The position numbers and the translations under genes are program-made. From NCBI GenBank assembly GCA_945834535.1, contig CAMAHM010000001.1, forward strand, positions 19,260 through 83,259: a stretch of DNA of 64,000 nucleotides, in the 5' to 3' direction. The notes beneath the pieces are model-generated. The model was not told the DNA's origin, searched no databases, and was given only the letters and a program-made list of their open reading frames with translations. How positions within the stretch are numbered: position 1 is the stretch's first letter; each line of letters opens with the position of its first letter. This document shows positions 1 to 10,194 of the stretch, one piece after another. The stretch comes from an uncultured Sutterella sp. GTDB taxonomy: Bacteria; Pseudomonadota; Gammaproteobacteria; Burkholderiales; Burkholderiaceae_F.

Positions 1-1054
1 CGGACTTTTTGATTTCCACAAAGTTGCCGACATGCACCTCGTCGGCAAGTTCGGCCCCCGGACGCAGACGGGCGTAGGGCCCGATTCTGGCCTGCGCGCC
101 GACCTTGGCCTCGACAATGTGCGAGAAGGCTTCGATTACGCTGCCCGCACCGATCACGGCATTGCGAATCACGCAGTAGGGACCGACGCGCACGCCGTCG
201 CCGAGTTCCACACGGCCTTCAAAGACAACGCCCACATCGATGACGACATCCTTGCCGCAGACAAGCTTGCCGCGGATATCCAGACGCGAGGGATCGATGA
301 CCGTGACGCCGGCGTCGGTGAGTTCTTCGGCAAGATGGTCCTGCCAGATGCCTTCAAGGCGCGCAAGCTGCGTCTTGGAATTGACGCCTTCGACTTCAAA
401 GCTGCGGCGCGGACGGGCCGAATTGATGCGCACGCCGTCGCGCACGGCCAGACCGATAACGTCGGTGAGGTAGTACTCGCCCTGCGCGTTGCTCGCCTTG
501 AGTTCGGAGAGCCAGCCTGCAAGGCGCGCCGTAGGCAGCAGCATGATGCCGGTATTGACTTCGCGAATCTGCTTCTGGCCTTCGGTGGCGTCCTTTTGCT
601 CGACGATCGCCACGATGCGGCCCTTTTGACGCAGGATGCGGCCGTAACCGGTGGGATTGCGCAGCACCGTCGTGAGGATGGCCATGGAGTCGCCCGCCAC
701 TTCCGCCAGACGCGCGATCGTCTCGGGCTGCACGAGCGGCACGTCCCCCAAAAGCACCAACGTGTGTTCGGCAGAGGCATCAAGCGCGGGGAGCGCACAC
801 TGCAGAGCGTGCCCCGTGCCCATCTGCGGCTCCTGCAGCACGCATTCGACACCGGCGCGCCCCTCGACATGCGCCTTCACAACCTCGGCGCGATGACCGA
901 CAACAACGACGGTTTTGGCAACGTTGGGCAGCCCGGCCACCGTGTCGAGCACGTGTTCGAGCATGGGTTTGCCCGCCAAAGGCTGCAGCACCTTGGGCAG
1001 ATCCGAGTGCATGCGCTTACCCTGACCGGCAGCGAGAATGACGACGTTAAGCAT
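1..1054 (-). CDS. glmU: Bifunctional UDP-N-acetylglucosamine diphosphorylase/glucosamine-1-P acetyltransferase, 3' end truncated by window edge
   Basis: Reverse-strand reading from ATG at 1054 gives [32 protein letters not shown]..., open to position 1. Absent from the ORF track because it has no stop in the window; the listed ORFs here are other frames. Confidence 0.93.
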   Translation of the reverse strand, partial: MLNVVILAAGQGKRMHSDLPKVLQPLAGKPMLEHVLDTVAGLPNVAKTVVVVGHRAEVVKAHVEGRAGVECVLQEPQMGTGHALQCALPALDASAEHTLVLLGDVPLVQPETIARLAEVAGDSMAILTTVLRNPTGYGRILRQKGRIVAIVEQKDATEGQKQIREVNTGIMLLPTARLAGWLSELKASNAQGEYYLTDVIGLAVRDGVRINSARPRRSFEVEGVNSKTQLARLEGIWQDHLAEELTDAGVTVIDPSRLDIRGKLVCGKDVVIDVGVVFEGRVELGDGVRVGPYCVIRNAVIGAGSVIEAFSHIVEAKVGAQARIGPYARLRPGAELADEVHVGNFVEIKKS

Positions 1055-1276
1055 AACAATCCTTCTTTGTGGTACGCCCTTTTTTCAAAACAATGTCTTT
1101 CGGGCGGGGTGGGTGGTTAACCTGTTTATTTTGCCATTCCCGAGCTTGTTTTTCAGTGTCTCTTTGAGGCTTCCCGCCGCTCTTATTCACATCCCCCACA
1201 CAGCATTTACACAGGAAAAACACAGATTTCCACGAGTTTCTCCACAAAGTTTTCCACAGGCTGCAAACGCCCTTGG

Positions 1277-1308
1277 AAAAACCGCAGGAAGTTGCTTCCT
1301 GCGGTTTC
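1277..1308 (-). terminator. Rho-independent terminator downstream of the SSS symporter
   Basis: AAACCGCAGGAAG-TTG-CTTCCTGCGGTTT hairpin; on the minus strand it is followed by TTTTT. Confidence 0.7.
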
Positions 1309-1370
1309 AAGCTTCGTGAGGTCTTCACGGGACCTCAGAACGGTTCAGCACCGTCCTGAGGCCGGTCGGT

Positions 1371-2828
1371 TCATAAGCAGGCCGGAGCACTTGCACGCAG
1401 CTGCTGCCAGCGGTGGTAGCGCTGGTTGCTGCGGGTGGGCAGCAGGCTGCCGACCACCATGCTGATGCCGGCCACGATGAAGCCGCCCAGCACGGAGGGG
1501 AACACATCCCCGAGGCTCGTTGCAGTCAGAATGCCCCAGGTCAGACCGCCAACGATGATCGACGTCCAGGCGCCTTGCGTTGTGGCGCGCTTCCAGTACA
1601 ACCCCATCACGAGCGGCCAGAAGGCCCCTACCACCGGGAACTGATAGGCCATGGCGACCATGTCGTAGATTGCCGTGCCTTCAAACCACAGGCTGTAGGA
1701 GAGAACCATCACGGCAAAGACGACGAGCGTGGCGCGCATGTAGACGAGTTCCTTGCCCTCGATGTTCATGTAGTTGCGCAGCACGTTTTCCACAAAGGTC
1801 GTGGTCGGCGCGAGCATTGTGGCCGAGGCCGTGCTCATCACGGCCGACAGCACGGCACCGAAAAAGAGCACGCGCAGCCACCAGGGCATGTAGTCGCGAA
1901 TCAGCGTGGGCAGCAGACGCTGCGGGTCGCTCGTCAGAAGCGCATCACCTACTCCGGGCATGGCGAGCACGGCCGCGCAGACGATGAACATCGGCACGAA
2001 GGCAAACAGAATGTAGAGGCCGCCGCCGATGATGGGACCGCGCACCGCAGTCTTGGCATCCTTGGCGCTCATCACACGCTGAAACACGTCCTGCTGCGGG
2101 ATCGAGCCGATCATCATCGTGATGGCCGCCGAGATCCAGAAGAGCCAGCCGTTCCAGCTCATTTCGGGCCACGGATTAAAGAGGTTGCGCTGATCGGCAA
2201 ACTGCACGACGGCGGTAAAGCCGCCCGCCATCTCACCGGCCGTAAAGGCAATCGCCACCAAACCGGCCACGATGATGATCATCTGGAAGAAGTCCGTGAC
2301 CGCCACCGACCACATACCGCCGTAGACCGTGTAGAACAGCACCACGAACGTGCCGATCGTCATGCCCAACGACACGCTGATCGCACCTTCCGTGATGAGG
2401 TTGAGCACCAGACCGAGGGCCGCAACCTGAGCGCCCACCCAGCCGAGGTAGGAAAGAATGATGAAAAAGGCGCAGGCAAGCTCAATCTTCTTGCCGTAGC
2501 GACGGCGATAAAAGTCGCCGATCGTAAGCAGATCCATCTTATAGAGCTTGCGGGCAAAGAACATGCCCACCAAAATCAGCGCCATGCCCGAGCCGAAGGG
2601 CTCTTCAATCACGCCGGCAATTCCGCCCTCGATGAAGCGCCCGGGCAGACCGAGCACGGTCTCACTGCCGAACCACGTGGCAAACGTGGCGGTGATGACC
2701 ATCATCAGAGGAAGGGAACGCCCTGCCAATGCATAATCGGCGGTATTGCGTACGCGGCGAGCCGCCCACAACCCGATTCCGATCGAAACCAGCATGTACA
2801 TGCAGACCAGTACGATCAGCAGCGTCAT
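1371..2828 (-). CDS. Sodium:solute symporter (SSS) family transporter
   Basis: 485 aa polytopic protein, MTLLIVLVCMYMLVSIGIGLWAARRVRNTADYALAGRSLP..., SSS family signature. Confidence 0.85.
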   Translation of the reverse strand: MTLLIVLVCMYMLVSIGIGLWAARRVRNTADYALAGRSLPLMMVITATFATWFGSETVLGLPGRFIEGGIAGVIEEPFGSGMALILVGMFFARKLYKMDLLTIGDFYRRRYGKKIELACAFFIILSYLGWVGAQVAALGLVLNLITEGAISVSLGMTIGTFVVLFYTVYGGMWSVAVTDFFQMIIIVAGLVAIAFTAGEMAGGFTAVVQFADQRNLFNPWPEMSWNGWLFWISAAITMMIGSIPQQDVFQRVMSAKDAKTAVRGPIIGGGLYILFAFVPMFIVCAAVLAMPGVGDALLTSDPQRLLPTLIRDYMPWWLRVLFFGAVLSAVMSTASATMLAPTTTFVENVLRNYMNIEGKELVYMRATLVVFAVMVLSYSLWFEGTAIYDMVAMAYQFPVVGAFWPLVMGLYWKRATTQGAWTSIIVGGLTWGILTATSLGDVFPSVLGGFIVAGISMVVGSLLPTRSNQRYHRWQQLRASAPACL

Positions 2829-3222
2829 CGCGACTTCTCCTTATAAAAAGCGTAACGACGAAGGGTAATAGGAAAACAGTTTGCAACCGTTCTCGGCGCG
2901 GGGCTCATCGCTTTGTCTGAATCATCAGGGCGCCGTACTTTTTTTGCAGACCCGCAGTATATGAATGATGCGTAAAAGTGAAAGTTTTTTGTTCGATTTT
3001 TTGTACTGAATCGGCCGAAGTTTCATCGAGGTCAAAAACTGTCTTTTTTTGGGAGTCTTCTGAAACGGGTTTTCACCTAATCATATTGGTCTAACCTGCG
3101 CATTCCACTGCGATTTTCCGAGCTCCCGGCCCATGAAAAACGGTGCCGTCGCACCAAGGCGAAAGCACCGCCGCAAGTCGTCGGACGCGACAGCCCTAAA
3201 AGGCGCCGCGTCACGGGCCGCA

Positions 3223-4191
3223 TCAGTTGGCCTGCTCGATCCCGGCAAGAAGCCAGCCGCTCGAGCCGTCCTTCTTCTGCACGAGCACCCAGTACTCATG
3301 CACTTCCTCGAACTCGCCGTCAATCTTCATGGCGCCGTTGAAGGACACCACGGCAACATTCTCGTCACCCTGCTCTTCAAAACCAAGGAGCTTGGCGGTG
3401 AGATCAATCACTTCGCTCTTTTGCTGCTTGGTGTCGCGTTCGCGCAGCTTGTGCGTGACGAGAATAAAGAAGTCGTCGGTCGTAAAGTCGCTGATGTCGA
3501 TGACGTTGCCCGTATCCCAGGCCTGCTGGAGCTTGATGAAGTTTTCTCTGGCCACCGACTCAAAACCGGCAGTATCAAACCCGTCGGGAATGCTCAGAGA
3601 CGGCACGCGCTCGGCAGCGCCGCTCTTTTCAAACATATCCATTACGCTGCCCGGGGTCGCAGCTGCTGCGGCGGCAGGCGCCGCACTCGGGCGAACTTCG
3701 GGTTCGGGCTGCGGGCGCGGGGCCGCTTCATAGGCGCTCGCGTGGGGCGAAGTGCGGTGCGAGGTGCCCGCGCTCTGCTGCACGCGGCGCGAAGCAACCA
3801 GTCCCACAACAAAGCGGAAAGCAAAAAAGAGCACCATCGCCAAAAGCAGCATCATGACGATCTGACCGAGCCCTTCGGACAGGCCCAGAGCACTCAGAAG
3901 CGCCGTAATGCCAAGGGCTGCCGCCGCCCCCATCAGGATGTTGCGCCAGGGACTGGCGCTTTTGGCGGCCGCAGCGGCCGTGGCCCCCTTGGCAGCAGAC
4001 GGCTGGGCCTGCTGCTGACGCGGAGCAGTCTGATTAAAGCCCGGCGTCGGGGCCTTGGGAGCAGCCTGCTTGAGCGCAGGCGCGGGGCGTCCGAACGAAG
4101 AGCCGCCGCCAAAACGCTTGGCGGCATCGGCATCCATCGAGGTCGTCACAAGAACCATGGCAACGGCCAGAACGGCCAAAAGATTTTTCAT
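3223..4191 (-). CDS. Tim44-domain (Tim44-like) membrane protein
   Basis: ORF 3223..4374 with likely start at MKNLLAVLAVAMVL (4191); signal/TM plus Tim44-like C-terminus (DMFEKSG...DTAGFESVARENFIKLQQAWDTGNVIDISDFTTDDFF). Confidence 0.75.
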   Translation of the reverse strand: MKNLLAVLAVAMVLVTTSMDADAAKRFGGGSSFGRPAPALKQAAPKAPTPGFNQTAPRQQQAQPSAAKGATAAAAAKSASPWRNILMGAAAALGITALLSALGLSEGLGQIVMMLLLAMVLFFAFRFVVGLVASRRVQQSAGTSHRTSPHASAYEAAPRPQPEPEVRPSAAPAAAAAATPGSVMDMFEKSGAAERVPSLSIPDGFDTAGFESVARENFIKLQQAWDTGNVIDISDFTTDDFFILVTHKLRERDTKQQKSEVIDLTAKLLGFEEQGDENVAVVSFNGAMKIDGEFEEVHEYWVLVQKKDGSSGWLLAGIEQAN

Positions 4192-4322
4192 TGTCAGCCT
4201 TTCGAAATGCGATCGCTTTTTTTGTTTAAATTGATCGCGGGAGTTGATTTGATTGAAGGATTTTATCGGATACGGCAGCGCCCGCAAAAAGGCGGGCGCA
4301 GGCATGTTTGTATACGAATTTT

Positions 4323-5078
4323 TCAGCGCGTCTGCGGTTTGATGCCGACGTGCAGCGCACACACGCCAAAGCACAGGTTGCGCCAGCGCACGCTCTCAAG
4401 TCCCGCCGTTTCCATCATCGAGGCCAGCGTCTTCTGATCGGGGTGCCGACGAATCGATTCGGCCAGATAACGGTAGCTGTCCGCGTCCCCCGCCAAAAGC
4501 CCGCCCAGTCGGGGCATGATTTTGAAGGAATAAAAGTCGTACAAACCCCGCAGCCACGGACTGCAGCGCGAAAACTCAAGCACCATCACGCGGCCGCCGG
4601 GACGCACCACGCGCGTCATCTCCGAAAGGGCCCGATCCTTGTGGGTCATGTTGCGCAGACCGAAGGAGACGATCGCCACGTCGAACGTGTTGTCGGCAAA
4701 GGGCAGCGCCTCGCAGTCGCACTGCGCCACACAGGCCCTGGTACCGGTTTTGGCAAGACGCTTTCGGCCTTCGCCGAGCATCGAACCGTTGATGTCGGTC
4801 GCCCAGACTTCGCCGCTGATGCCGACGATGCGTCCAAAGCGAATCGCCAGATCGCACGTTCCCGAAGCAATGTCGAGAACCTTGTCACCGGCGACGCACT
4901 GCGCCGATTGCACCGCCACGCGCTTCCAGAGTCGGTGCAGACCGAAGCTGAGCACGTCGTTCATCAGGTCGTACCTGCGGGCGACGGAGTCAAAGACGCT
5001 GCGCACCTTGGCGGCCTTTTCGTCCTCGGCAACCTCTGTAAAACCGAAGTCCGTCTGCTGGTTGTGATCGTTGTTCAT
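4323..5078 (-). CDS. ubiE: Demethylmenaquinone/ubiquinone methyltransferase
   Basis: VFDSVARRYDLMNDVLSFGLHRLWKR and VLDIASGTCDLAIRF SAM motif; UbiE/MenG family. Confidence 0.93.
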   Translation of the reverse strand: MNNDHNQQTDFGFTEVAEDEKAAKVRSVFDSVARRYDLMNDVLSFGLHRLWKRVAVQSAQCVAGDKVLDIASGTCDLAIRFGRIVGISGEVWATDINGSMLGEGRKRLAKTGTRACVAQCDCEALPFADNTFDVAIVSFGLRNMTHKDRALSEMTRVVRPGGRVMVLEFSRCSPWLRGLYDFYSFKIMPRLGGLLAGDADSYRYLAESIRRHPDQKTLASMMETAGLESVRWRNLCFGVCALHVGIKPQTR

Positions 5079-5129
5079 GACGTCCCGATGGGATATTGGA
5101 ATGCAATAGAAAACCGTGTCGCCGTACGA

Positions 5130-5558
5130 TCAGTGCTGCTTGGAGGGACACTGCGCCTTGGGCTTTTCCTTGAAGGGCTCGTTGGCCGGATCGTTGGGAT
5201 CGCGGCTGGCACCCTTTTCCGCAAGCTCTTTAAGATAGGCTTCCCAGAGCGCTTCCTGGTTTTCGCCGATCTCGGCCAGATAGTCCCAGCTGTAAAGCCC
5301 CGAGTCATGCCCGTCGGAGAAGACAAAACGCAGTGCGTAGTTGCCGATCGGCTCAATCTGTTCGACTTCCACGTCGCGCTTTCCAACCTGAAGCTTGGCC
5401 TGATCGGGCGTATGTCCGGTCACTTCCGCCGACGGCGAGAAGACGCGCAGAAATTCGATCGGAAAGGAATATGAGGCACCGTTGTCGAAGGTAATGTCGA
5501 ATCGACGGGTCACCTTGTGCAACTGCATGTCGACGGGAAAAAGCATGAAGATCTCCAA
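5130..5558 (-). CDS. DUF971 (gamma-butyrobetaine hydroxylase-like N-terminal domain) protein
   Basis: RRFDITFDNGASYSFPIEFLRVFSPSAEVTGH...DGHDSGLYSWDYLAE, DUF971 pattern. Confidence 0.8.
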   Translation of the reverse strand: MEIFMLFPVDMQLHKVTRRFDITFDNGASYSFPIEFLRVFSPSAEVTGHTPDQAKLQVGKRDVEVEQIEPIGNYALRFVFSDGHDSGLYSWDYLAEIGENQEALWEAYLKELAEKGASRDPNDPANEPFKEKPKAQCPSKQH

Positions 5559-5659
5559 AACGCCTGTTTAAGGCGCTCACTGATGCCTGAGAACGGCCTA
5601 AAGACGACAAAGCGTCCTCACGGACGCCCCTGTTCGTGCCGTTTCTTCGGCTTATTGAC

Positions 5660-5735
5660 TGGTGCCGCCGGCGGGACTCGAACCCACATCACAGCCTTCG
5701 GAGGGCCATATTCTATCCAGTTGAACTACGGCGAC
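5660..5735 (-). tRNA. tRNA-Arg (anticodon CCG)
   Basis: Reverse complement GTCGCCGTAGTTCAACTGGATAGAATATGGCCCTCCGAAGGCTGTGATGTGGGTTCGAGTCCCGCCGGCGGCACCA folds as a cloverleaf; loop CTCCGAA gives CCG; CCA encoded. Confidence 0.93.
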
Positions 5736-5771
5736 AACAGGGGGGCATTATACAGCCCGAAAAGCTTTCGC

Positions 5772-7796
5772 CTAGAGCTGTGCCGGATCGACTTCGATGG
5801 TCCAGGCAACCCCGCTGACCGGATCGGGCATTGTCAGAAGGGCCTCATTCCAGGCCTTTAAAAAAGCGTGCCGTCGCGCGCGCGAGCTGCTTTCAATAAG
5901 AAGCTGCCCGCGTTCGGCATCCTTAAGCCGCATGAGCTGCATCGGTACCGGATCGTAGACAAACACGTCGGGCGCATCGAGCGCCATGGCAATCGCCTGG
6001 GCTCTTTTGAGAAATCCCAGCGTGCGTTCAAGCGAAGAAGACTGCGCAAGTAAAAGCGCCTGATGCGTAAAGGGCGGAGCCATTGCTTCGCGACGCCCCT
6101 GCAGCAGACGTTCGGCAAAACGCTCGTAGTCGTTGGCCTTCATATCTTCATAGATCGGGTGCCCTGGAAAGCGGGTCTGCACCATCACGCGGCCTTCGAG
6201 CTTGTCGCGCCCCGCGCGGCCTGCCACCTGCATGAGAGTGGCAAAGAGGCGCTCTTCGGCGCGCACATCGTGACTGACGAGCTGCGCGTCGGCATTGAGC
6301 ACCACCACAAGACCGACGCGTTTGAAGTCATGCCCCTTGGCAATCATCTGCGTGCCGACCACGATGTCAACTTCACCGGCGTGCACGCTTTCAAACGCAG
6401 CTTCAGCCGCGTTTTTGGTGCGCACATTGTCCCGGTCGATGCGCAGCACCCTCGCCTCGGGCCAATAGTGGGCAATCGCTTCCTCAATGCGCTGCGTTCC
6501 CACGCCGACCGCTACCAGTTCGGCATTGCCGCAGCTCGGGCAGTGCTCGGGCACGCGGTAGGTGCTGCCGCAGTGATGACACACGAGTGAGGCGCTCGTT
6601 TTATGAAAGACCGTAAATCCCGAGCAGTGCAGGCACCGACTCACCCAACCGCAGGCGGTGCAGGATATAACGGGCGCGTAGCCGCGCCTGTTGATAAAAA
6701 CGAGCACCTGCTCGCCTCGGGAAAGTGCTTCGTCCACAGCCTGTTTGACCTGCGGCGCAAATACGCTTGGTCGGGCTCGGCTGACGTCTACAAGCTCAAG
6801 CCGCGGCAGTCGGGCGCTCTGGACAGCGCGGTGCCGCAGAGCGAGCAGCGCATAGGCGCCCCGTTTGACCTGCGCCCAAGTTTCAAGCGAAGGCGTCGCC
6901 GAACCGAGCACGCAGGGCACACTGTTGTCCTGCGAGCGCTTGACGGCCAGGTCTCGGGCCGAAAAGCGCAGGCCTTCGCCGGCTTTGTAGCTCGGATCAT
7001 GCTCTTCGTCGACCAGAACCAAGGCGAGTTTGTGAAAGCTCGCAAACACCGACAGCCGCGTGCCGACCAAAATACGTGCCCGCCCCTCATGCACCGCGAG
7101 CCAACTGCGGGCCCTCTGCACGGGCGTTAAGTCCGAATGCATGGTGACGACCGTTTCGTCTTGAAAGCGTCCTCGCACGCGGGCTTCGAGCTGCGGTGTG
7201 AGATTGATTTCAGGAACGAGCATCAACACCTGATTGGCCGGGTCTTTGGCAAGAACACGCTCAATGGCGTGCAGATAGACCTCGGTTTTGCCCGAACCCG
7301 TAACGCCAAAGAGCATGGAAACGCTAAAGCCCGGGTGTTCAAAAATCCGCTCGAGCGCCGCTTTCTGCTCTTGGTTGAGTTCCGGAGCCGGCACCGCTCT
7401 GACGGCCCTGCTCTTTATCGTTCGCAGACTGCGCATGCTCGCGTCGTACCGCGCCCGCGCAGGCGTGCGGAAAAACTGCGGCAGTGCGCCGAGTGCGGTT
7501 TCTCCGACTCCGCGCACGTAGTAGTCAGCGGCAAAACCGATAAAACGCAGCCACTCCAAAGAGAGCGGCCGCACATCATCAAAGACATGCTGCACGCCGC
7601 GCACCTTGTTGGCAGGCACCTCGGTCGTGTCGGAAATGCCGGCCACGATGCCGACCACCTTCCGCGGGCCGAGCGGAACGACCACCCGATGACCGACCTG
7701 CGCGACACAGTCTTCGGGCAGACGGTAGTCAAAGACGCCGCCTCCCGCGACCATGCCGGGAAGATCGAGAAGAATCTGCGCGTATCGCTCGCTCAT
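5772..7796 (-). CDS. priA: Primosomal protein N' (replication restart helicase)
   Basis: GVTGSGKTEVYLHAIERVL, LVDEEHDPSYK, Zn-binding Cys cluster CTACGWVSRCLHCSG...CHHCGSTYRVPEHCPSCG. Confidence 0.96.
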   Translation of the reverse strand: MSERYAQILLDLPGMVAGGGVFDYRLPEDCVAQVGHRVVVPLGPRKVVGIVAGISDTTEVPANKVRGVQHVFDDVRPLSLEWLRFIGFAADYYVRGVGETALGALPQFFRTPARARYDASMRSLRTIKSRAVRAVPAPELNQEQKAALERIFEHPGFSVSMLFGVTGSGKTEVYLHAIERVLAKDPANQVLMLVPEINLTPQLEARVRGRFQDETVVTMHSDLTPVQRARSWLAVHEGRARILVGTRLSVFASFHKLALVLVDEEHDPSYKAGEGLRFSARDLAVKRSQDNSVPCVLGSATPSLETWAQVKRGAYALLALRHRAVQSARLPRLELVDVSRARPSVFAPQVKQAVDEALSRGEQVLVFINRRGYAPVISCTACGWVSRCLHCSGFTVFHKTSASLVCHHCGSTYRVPEHCPSCGNAELVAVGVGTQRIEEAIAHYWPEARVLRIDRDNVRTKNAAEAAFESVHAGEVDIVVGTQMIAKGHDFKRVGLVVVLNADAQLVSHDVRAEERLFATLMQVAGRAGRDKLEGRVMVQTRFPGHPIYEDMKANDYERFAERLLQGRREAMAPPFTHQALLLAQSSSLERTLGFLKRAQAIAMALDAPDVFVYDPVPMQLMRLKDAERGQLLIESSSRARRHAFLKAWNEALLTMPDPVSGVAWTIEVDPAQL

Positions 7797-7855
7797 GCGA
7801 TCTCATCCTTTGCGTTCGACATGCAACAACGGCAAAAGCCGCGTGTGAAGAGACC

Positions 7856-7864
7856 TGTGGATAA
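7856..7864 (-). promoter_or_regulatory. DnaA box (perfect TTATCCACA)
   Basis: TGTGGATAA on + strand in the priA-hemE spacer. Confidence 0.55.
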
Positions 7865-8044
7865 CTCTGTGAAAAACAGCAACTCGCCTTTGTTCACAAG
7901 CCTGCTCCGCATTTTTCCACACATTGGCATCCTATGTAAGCCAAAAAATGCGTATCCTTTAATATCAATGCGTTAGAACATATCCGCTTGAGAAATTCTC
8001 CGGACATTCCCCTTTTTAGGCAGACTGCCCGGCAAGTGCAATAC

Positions 8045-8053
8045 TGTGGATAA
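8045..8053 (-). promoter_or_regulatory. DnaA box (perfect TTATCCACA)
   Basis: TGTGGATAA on + strand in the priA-hemE spacer. Confidence 0.55.
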
Positions 8054-8076
8054 GTCTGGGGAAAAAACAAGAAAGC

Positions 8077-8112
8077 CGTGTGAACAACGCTTGTACGGTT
8101 GGTGTTCACACG
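8077..8112. repeat. Inverted repeat CGTGTGAACA-N16-TGTTCACACG
   Basis: Perfect 10-bp arms, extendable to AAGcCGTGTGAACA / TGTTCACACGaCTT with one mismatch. Confidence 0.6.
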
Positions 8113-8154
8113 ACTTCCCGAAGGGACGGCCGCCGCACGGGCGGCAGCCCTGCA

Positions 8155-9228
8155 TCAGCGAGCTGCGTGCTTGCTGCGCGAGTAGGTATGCACCTCATCG
8201 ACGAGAATGCGCACGGCATCCGGGTCGGTGTGCTGGCTGATGCCGTGTCCGAGATTGAACACGTGGCCGCCGTTGCCGACGTCGCCGTAGGCATCGATCA
8301 CCTTGCGGGCCTCGCGGCGAATGGCTTCTTCGCCGGCAAAGAGCACCATGGGATCCATGTTGCCCTGCAGGGCCACGGCATCCTTGGTGCGCAAGCGGGC
8401 CTTGGTGAGGTTCACGGTCCAGTCCACGCCGACGCAGTCGCAGCCGCAGGCGGCCATATCTTCGAGCCAGTTGGCGCCGCCCTTGGTAAAGACGATCACG
8501 GGCACCTTTTCACCGTCGGCCTCACGGGTGAGACCTTCGATGATCTGACGCATGTACTTGAGGCTGAATTGCTCAAAGCAGCCGTCGGCCAGCGCACCGC
8601 CCCAGGTGTCGAAGATCTGCACAGCCTGAGCGCCGGCTTCGATCTGGGCGTTCAGGTAAGCGGTCACGGCGCGGGCGTTGACGTCCAGAATGCGGTGCAG
8701 CAGGTCGGGACGGGCATACATCATCTTCTTGATGGTCGAAAAGTCCTTGGAGCTGCCGCCTTCGACCATGTAGCAGGCCAGCGTAAAGGGCGACCCCGAG
8801 AAGCCGATCAGAGGCACGCGGTTGTTGAGTTCGCGGCGAATGATGCGCACGGCGTCGGTGACGTACTTAAGCTTTTCGCTCGGATCGGGCACGTACAGCG
8901 CGTTGACCGCCTCTTCATCCTGCACGGGCTTGGCAAAGACCGGGCCTTCACCGGCCACGAAGGAAAGGCCGAGGCCCATGGCGTCGGGCACCGTCAGAAT
9001 GTCGGAAAACAGAATGGCGGCATCAAGCCCGAAGCGATCCACCGGCTGCAAAGTCACCTCGCAGGCGGCTTCCGGACACTGCGCAAGCGCCATGAAACTG
9101 CCCAAACGCGCACGGGTGGCGTTGTATTCGGGCAGGTAGCGGCCGGCCTGACGCATCAGCCACAAGGGGGTATAGTCGGTGTGTTCGCGCTTGAGGGCGC
9201 GCAGGAACGTATCGTTGACGGGCTTCAT
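8155..9228 (-). CDS. hemE: Uroporphyrinogen decarboxylase
   Basis: [39 protein letters not shown]...; HemE signature. Confidence 0.96.
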   Translation of the reverse strand: MKPVNDTFLRALKREHTDYTPLWLMRQAGRYLPEYNATRARLGSFMALAQCPEAACEVTLQPVDRFGLDAAILFSDILTVPDAMGLGLSFVAGEGPVFAKPVQDEEAVNALYVPDPSEKLKYVTDAVRIIRRELNNRVPLIGFSGSPFTLACYMVEGGSSKDFSTIKKMMYARPDLLHRILDVNARAVTAYLNAQIEAGAQAVQIFDTWGGALADGCFEQFSLKYMRQIIEGLTREADGEKVPVIVFTKGGANWLEDMAACGCDCVGVDWTVNLTKARLRTKDAVALQGNMDPMVLFAGEEAIRREARKVIDAYGDVGNGGHVFNLGHGISQHTDPDAVRILVDEVHTYSRSKHAAR

Positions 9229-9604
9229 GAGCAAAAAGAAACTTTCTCAAAAAATTAATAAAGAAGGCAAGTCGTCCGCACCGCTCTGCGGGGACGGCGC
9301 TTTACCGTCCGTACCGTGGCTGATTTCAACCAACGACGGCCTCAGTCTGCTCGTGCACGCTCAGCCCGGAGCCAAACGCGACAGCATCGTCGGAGAATAC
9401 AACGGAAGACTTAAGCTGAGCTTGAACGCACCGCCCGTGGACGGAAAGGCCAACGCCAAGCTCTGCAGTTTTCTGGCCGAGCGTCTGGGGATCCCCAAGA
9501 ATGCCGTACGGCTCGTTTCGGGGGAAACCAACCGCGCCAAGCGCTTCAGCATTTCAGGCATCGACGCTGCAGCAGCTCTGACGGCCCTGCGGCCCGATGC
9601 CTGA
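9227..9604 (+). CDS. DUF167 (YggU) family protein
   Basis: [39 protein letters not shown]..., DUF167 pattern; start MSKKK at 9227. Confidence 0.85.
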   Translation: MSKKKLSQKINKEGKSSAPLCGDGALPSVPWLISTNDGLSLLVHAQPGAKRDSIVGEYNGRLKLSLNAPPVDGKANAKLCSFLAERLGIPKNAVRLVSGETNRAKRFSISGIDAAAALTALRPDA

Positions 9605-9610
9605 GACGGT

Positions 9611-10033
9611 TTAACGAATGACGAGCACGGGGCGGTCAATCTGCGCCAACACCTTCTGCGTTTCGGAACCGAGAAGCAGACTTCCCAAAGAACTGAGGCC
9701 GCGGCTGGCCATCACCACGAAACGCGCATCGTACCGGTGCGCCACCGCCAGAATGCCTTCGGCGGGCGAGGCACAGTGTTCGGCAACGAGCTGAACGGGC
9801 ACGCCTTCCCTTTTAGCGGCCTCTTGCACAAAGGCCAGACGCTCGCGCGTAGCAGCATCTTCATGTTCAAGCCCGTGAATGAGATTGGGCTTACCCATGA
9901 CCGAAGTCATGCCGACCAAAGGCAATCCCAATGCCTTGGCCAGACGCACGGCCGTCTCAACCCCTTTTTCCGAAAGGGCGCTGCCGTCAGTGCACACTTG
10001 AATGACATCCGTCAGCTGGTGAACTCCGTCCAT
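9611..10033 (-). CDS. Universal stress protein family
   Basis: VIQVCTDGSALSEKGVETAVRLAK...VVMASRGLSSLGSLLLGSETQKVLAQIDRPVLVIR; G-2x-G-9x-G(S/T) motif. Confidence 0.85.
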   Translation of the reverse strand: MDGVHQLTDVIQVCTDGSALSEKGVETAVRLAKALGLPLVGMTSVMGKPNLIHGLEHEDAATRERLAFVQEAAKREGVPVQLVAEHCASPAEGILAVAHRYDARFVVMASRGLSSLGSLLLGSETQKVLAQIDRPVLVIR

Positions 10034-10194
10034 AATCCAAATCTCCCGTATGGTGTCAACCGATTCGCACACGCCGTTCGTTCAAAGCTCTACAGAGGCG
10101 CGGGCTTTGATGGAATGCTAGCGCAACCTGCGTCGGGCGTGGGCTGGCTATGCGCTAAGAAAAACAAAAAGCGGCGCCGTCGACCACCGCGCAC

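Noticed and set aside
32-1120. 362-aa plus-strand ORF at the left edge
   Set aside because: Antisense to glmU, which runs off the window edge and is therefore missing from the ORF track.
1200-1260. Run of CACA/TCCACA motifs including TTTTCCACA at 1250, considered as DnaA boxes
   Set aside because: Only one loose match; the rest are off consensus, and it lies by a transporter terminator.
1413-2846. 477-aa plus-strand ORF over the SSS symporter
   Set aside because: Shadow ORF, His/Gln/Arg-rich, no domain; the minus-strand symporter is convincing.
8080-9258. 392-aa plus-strand ORF over hemE
   Set aside because: Shadow ORF; hemE is unambiguous on the minus strand.
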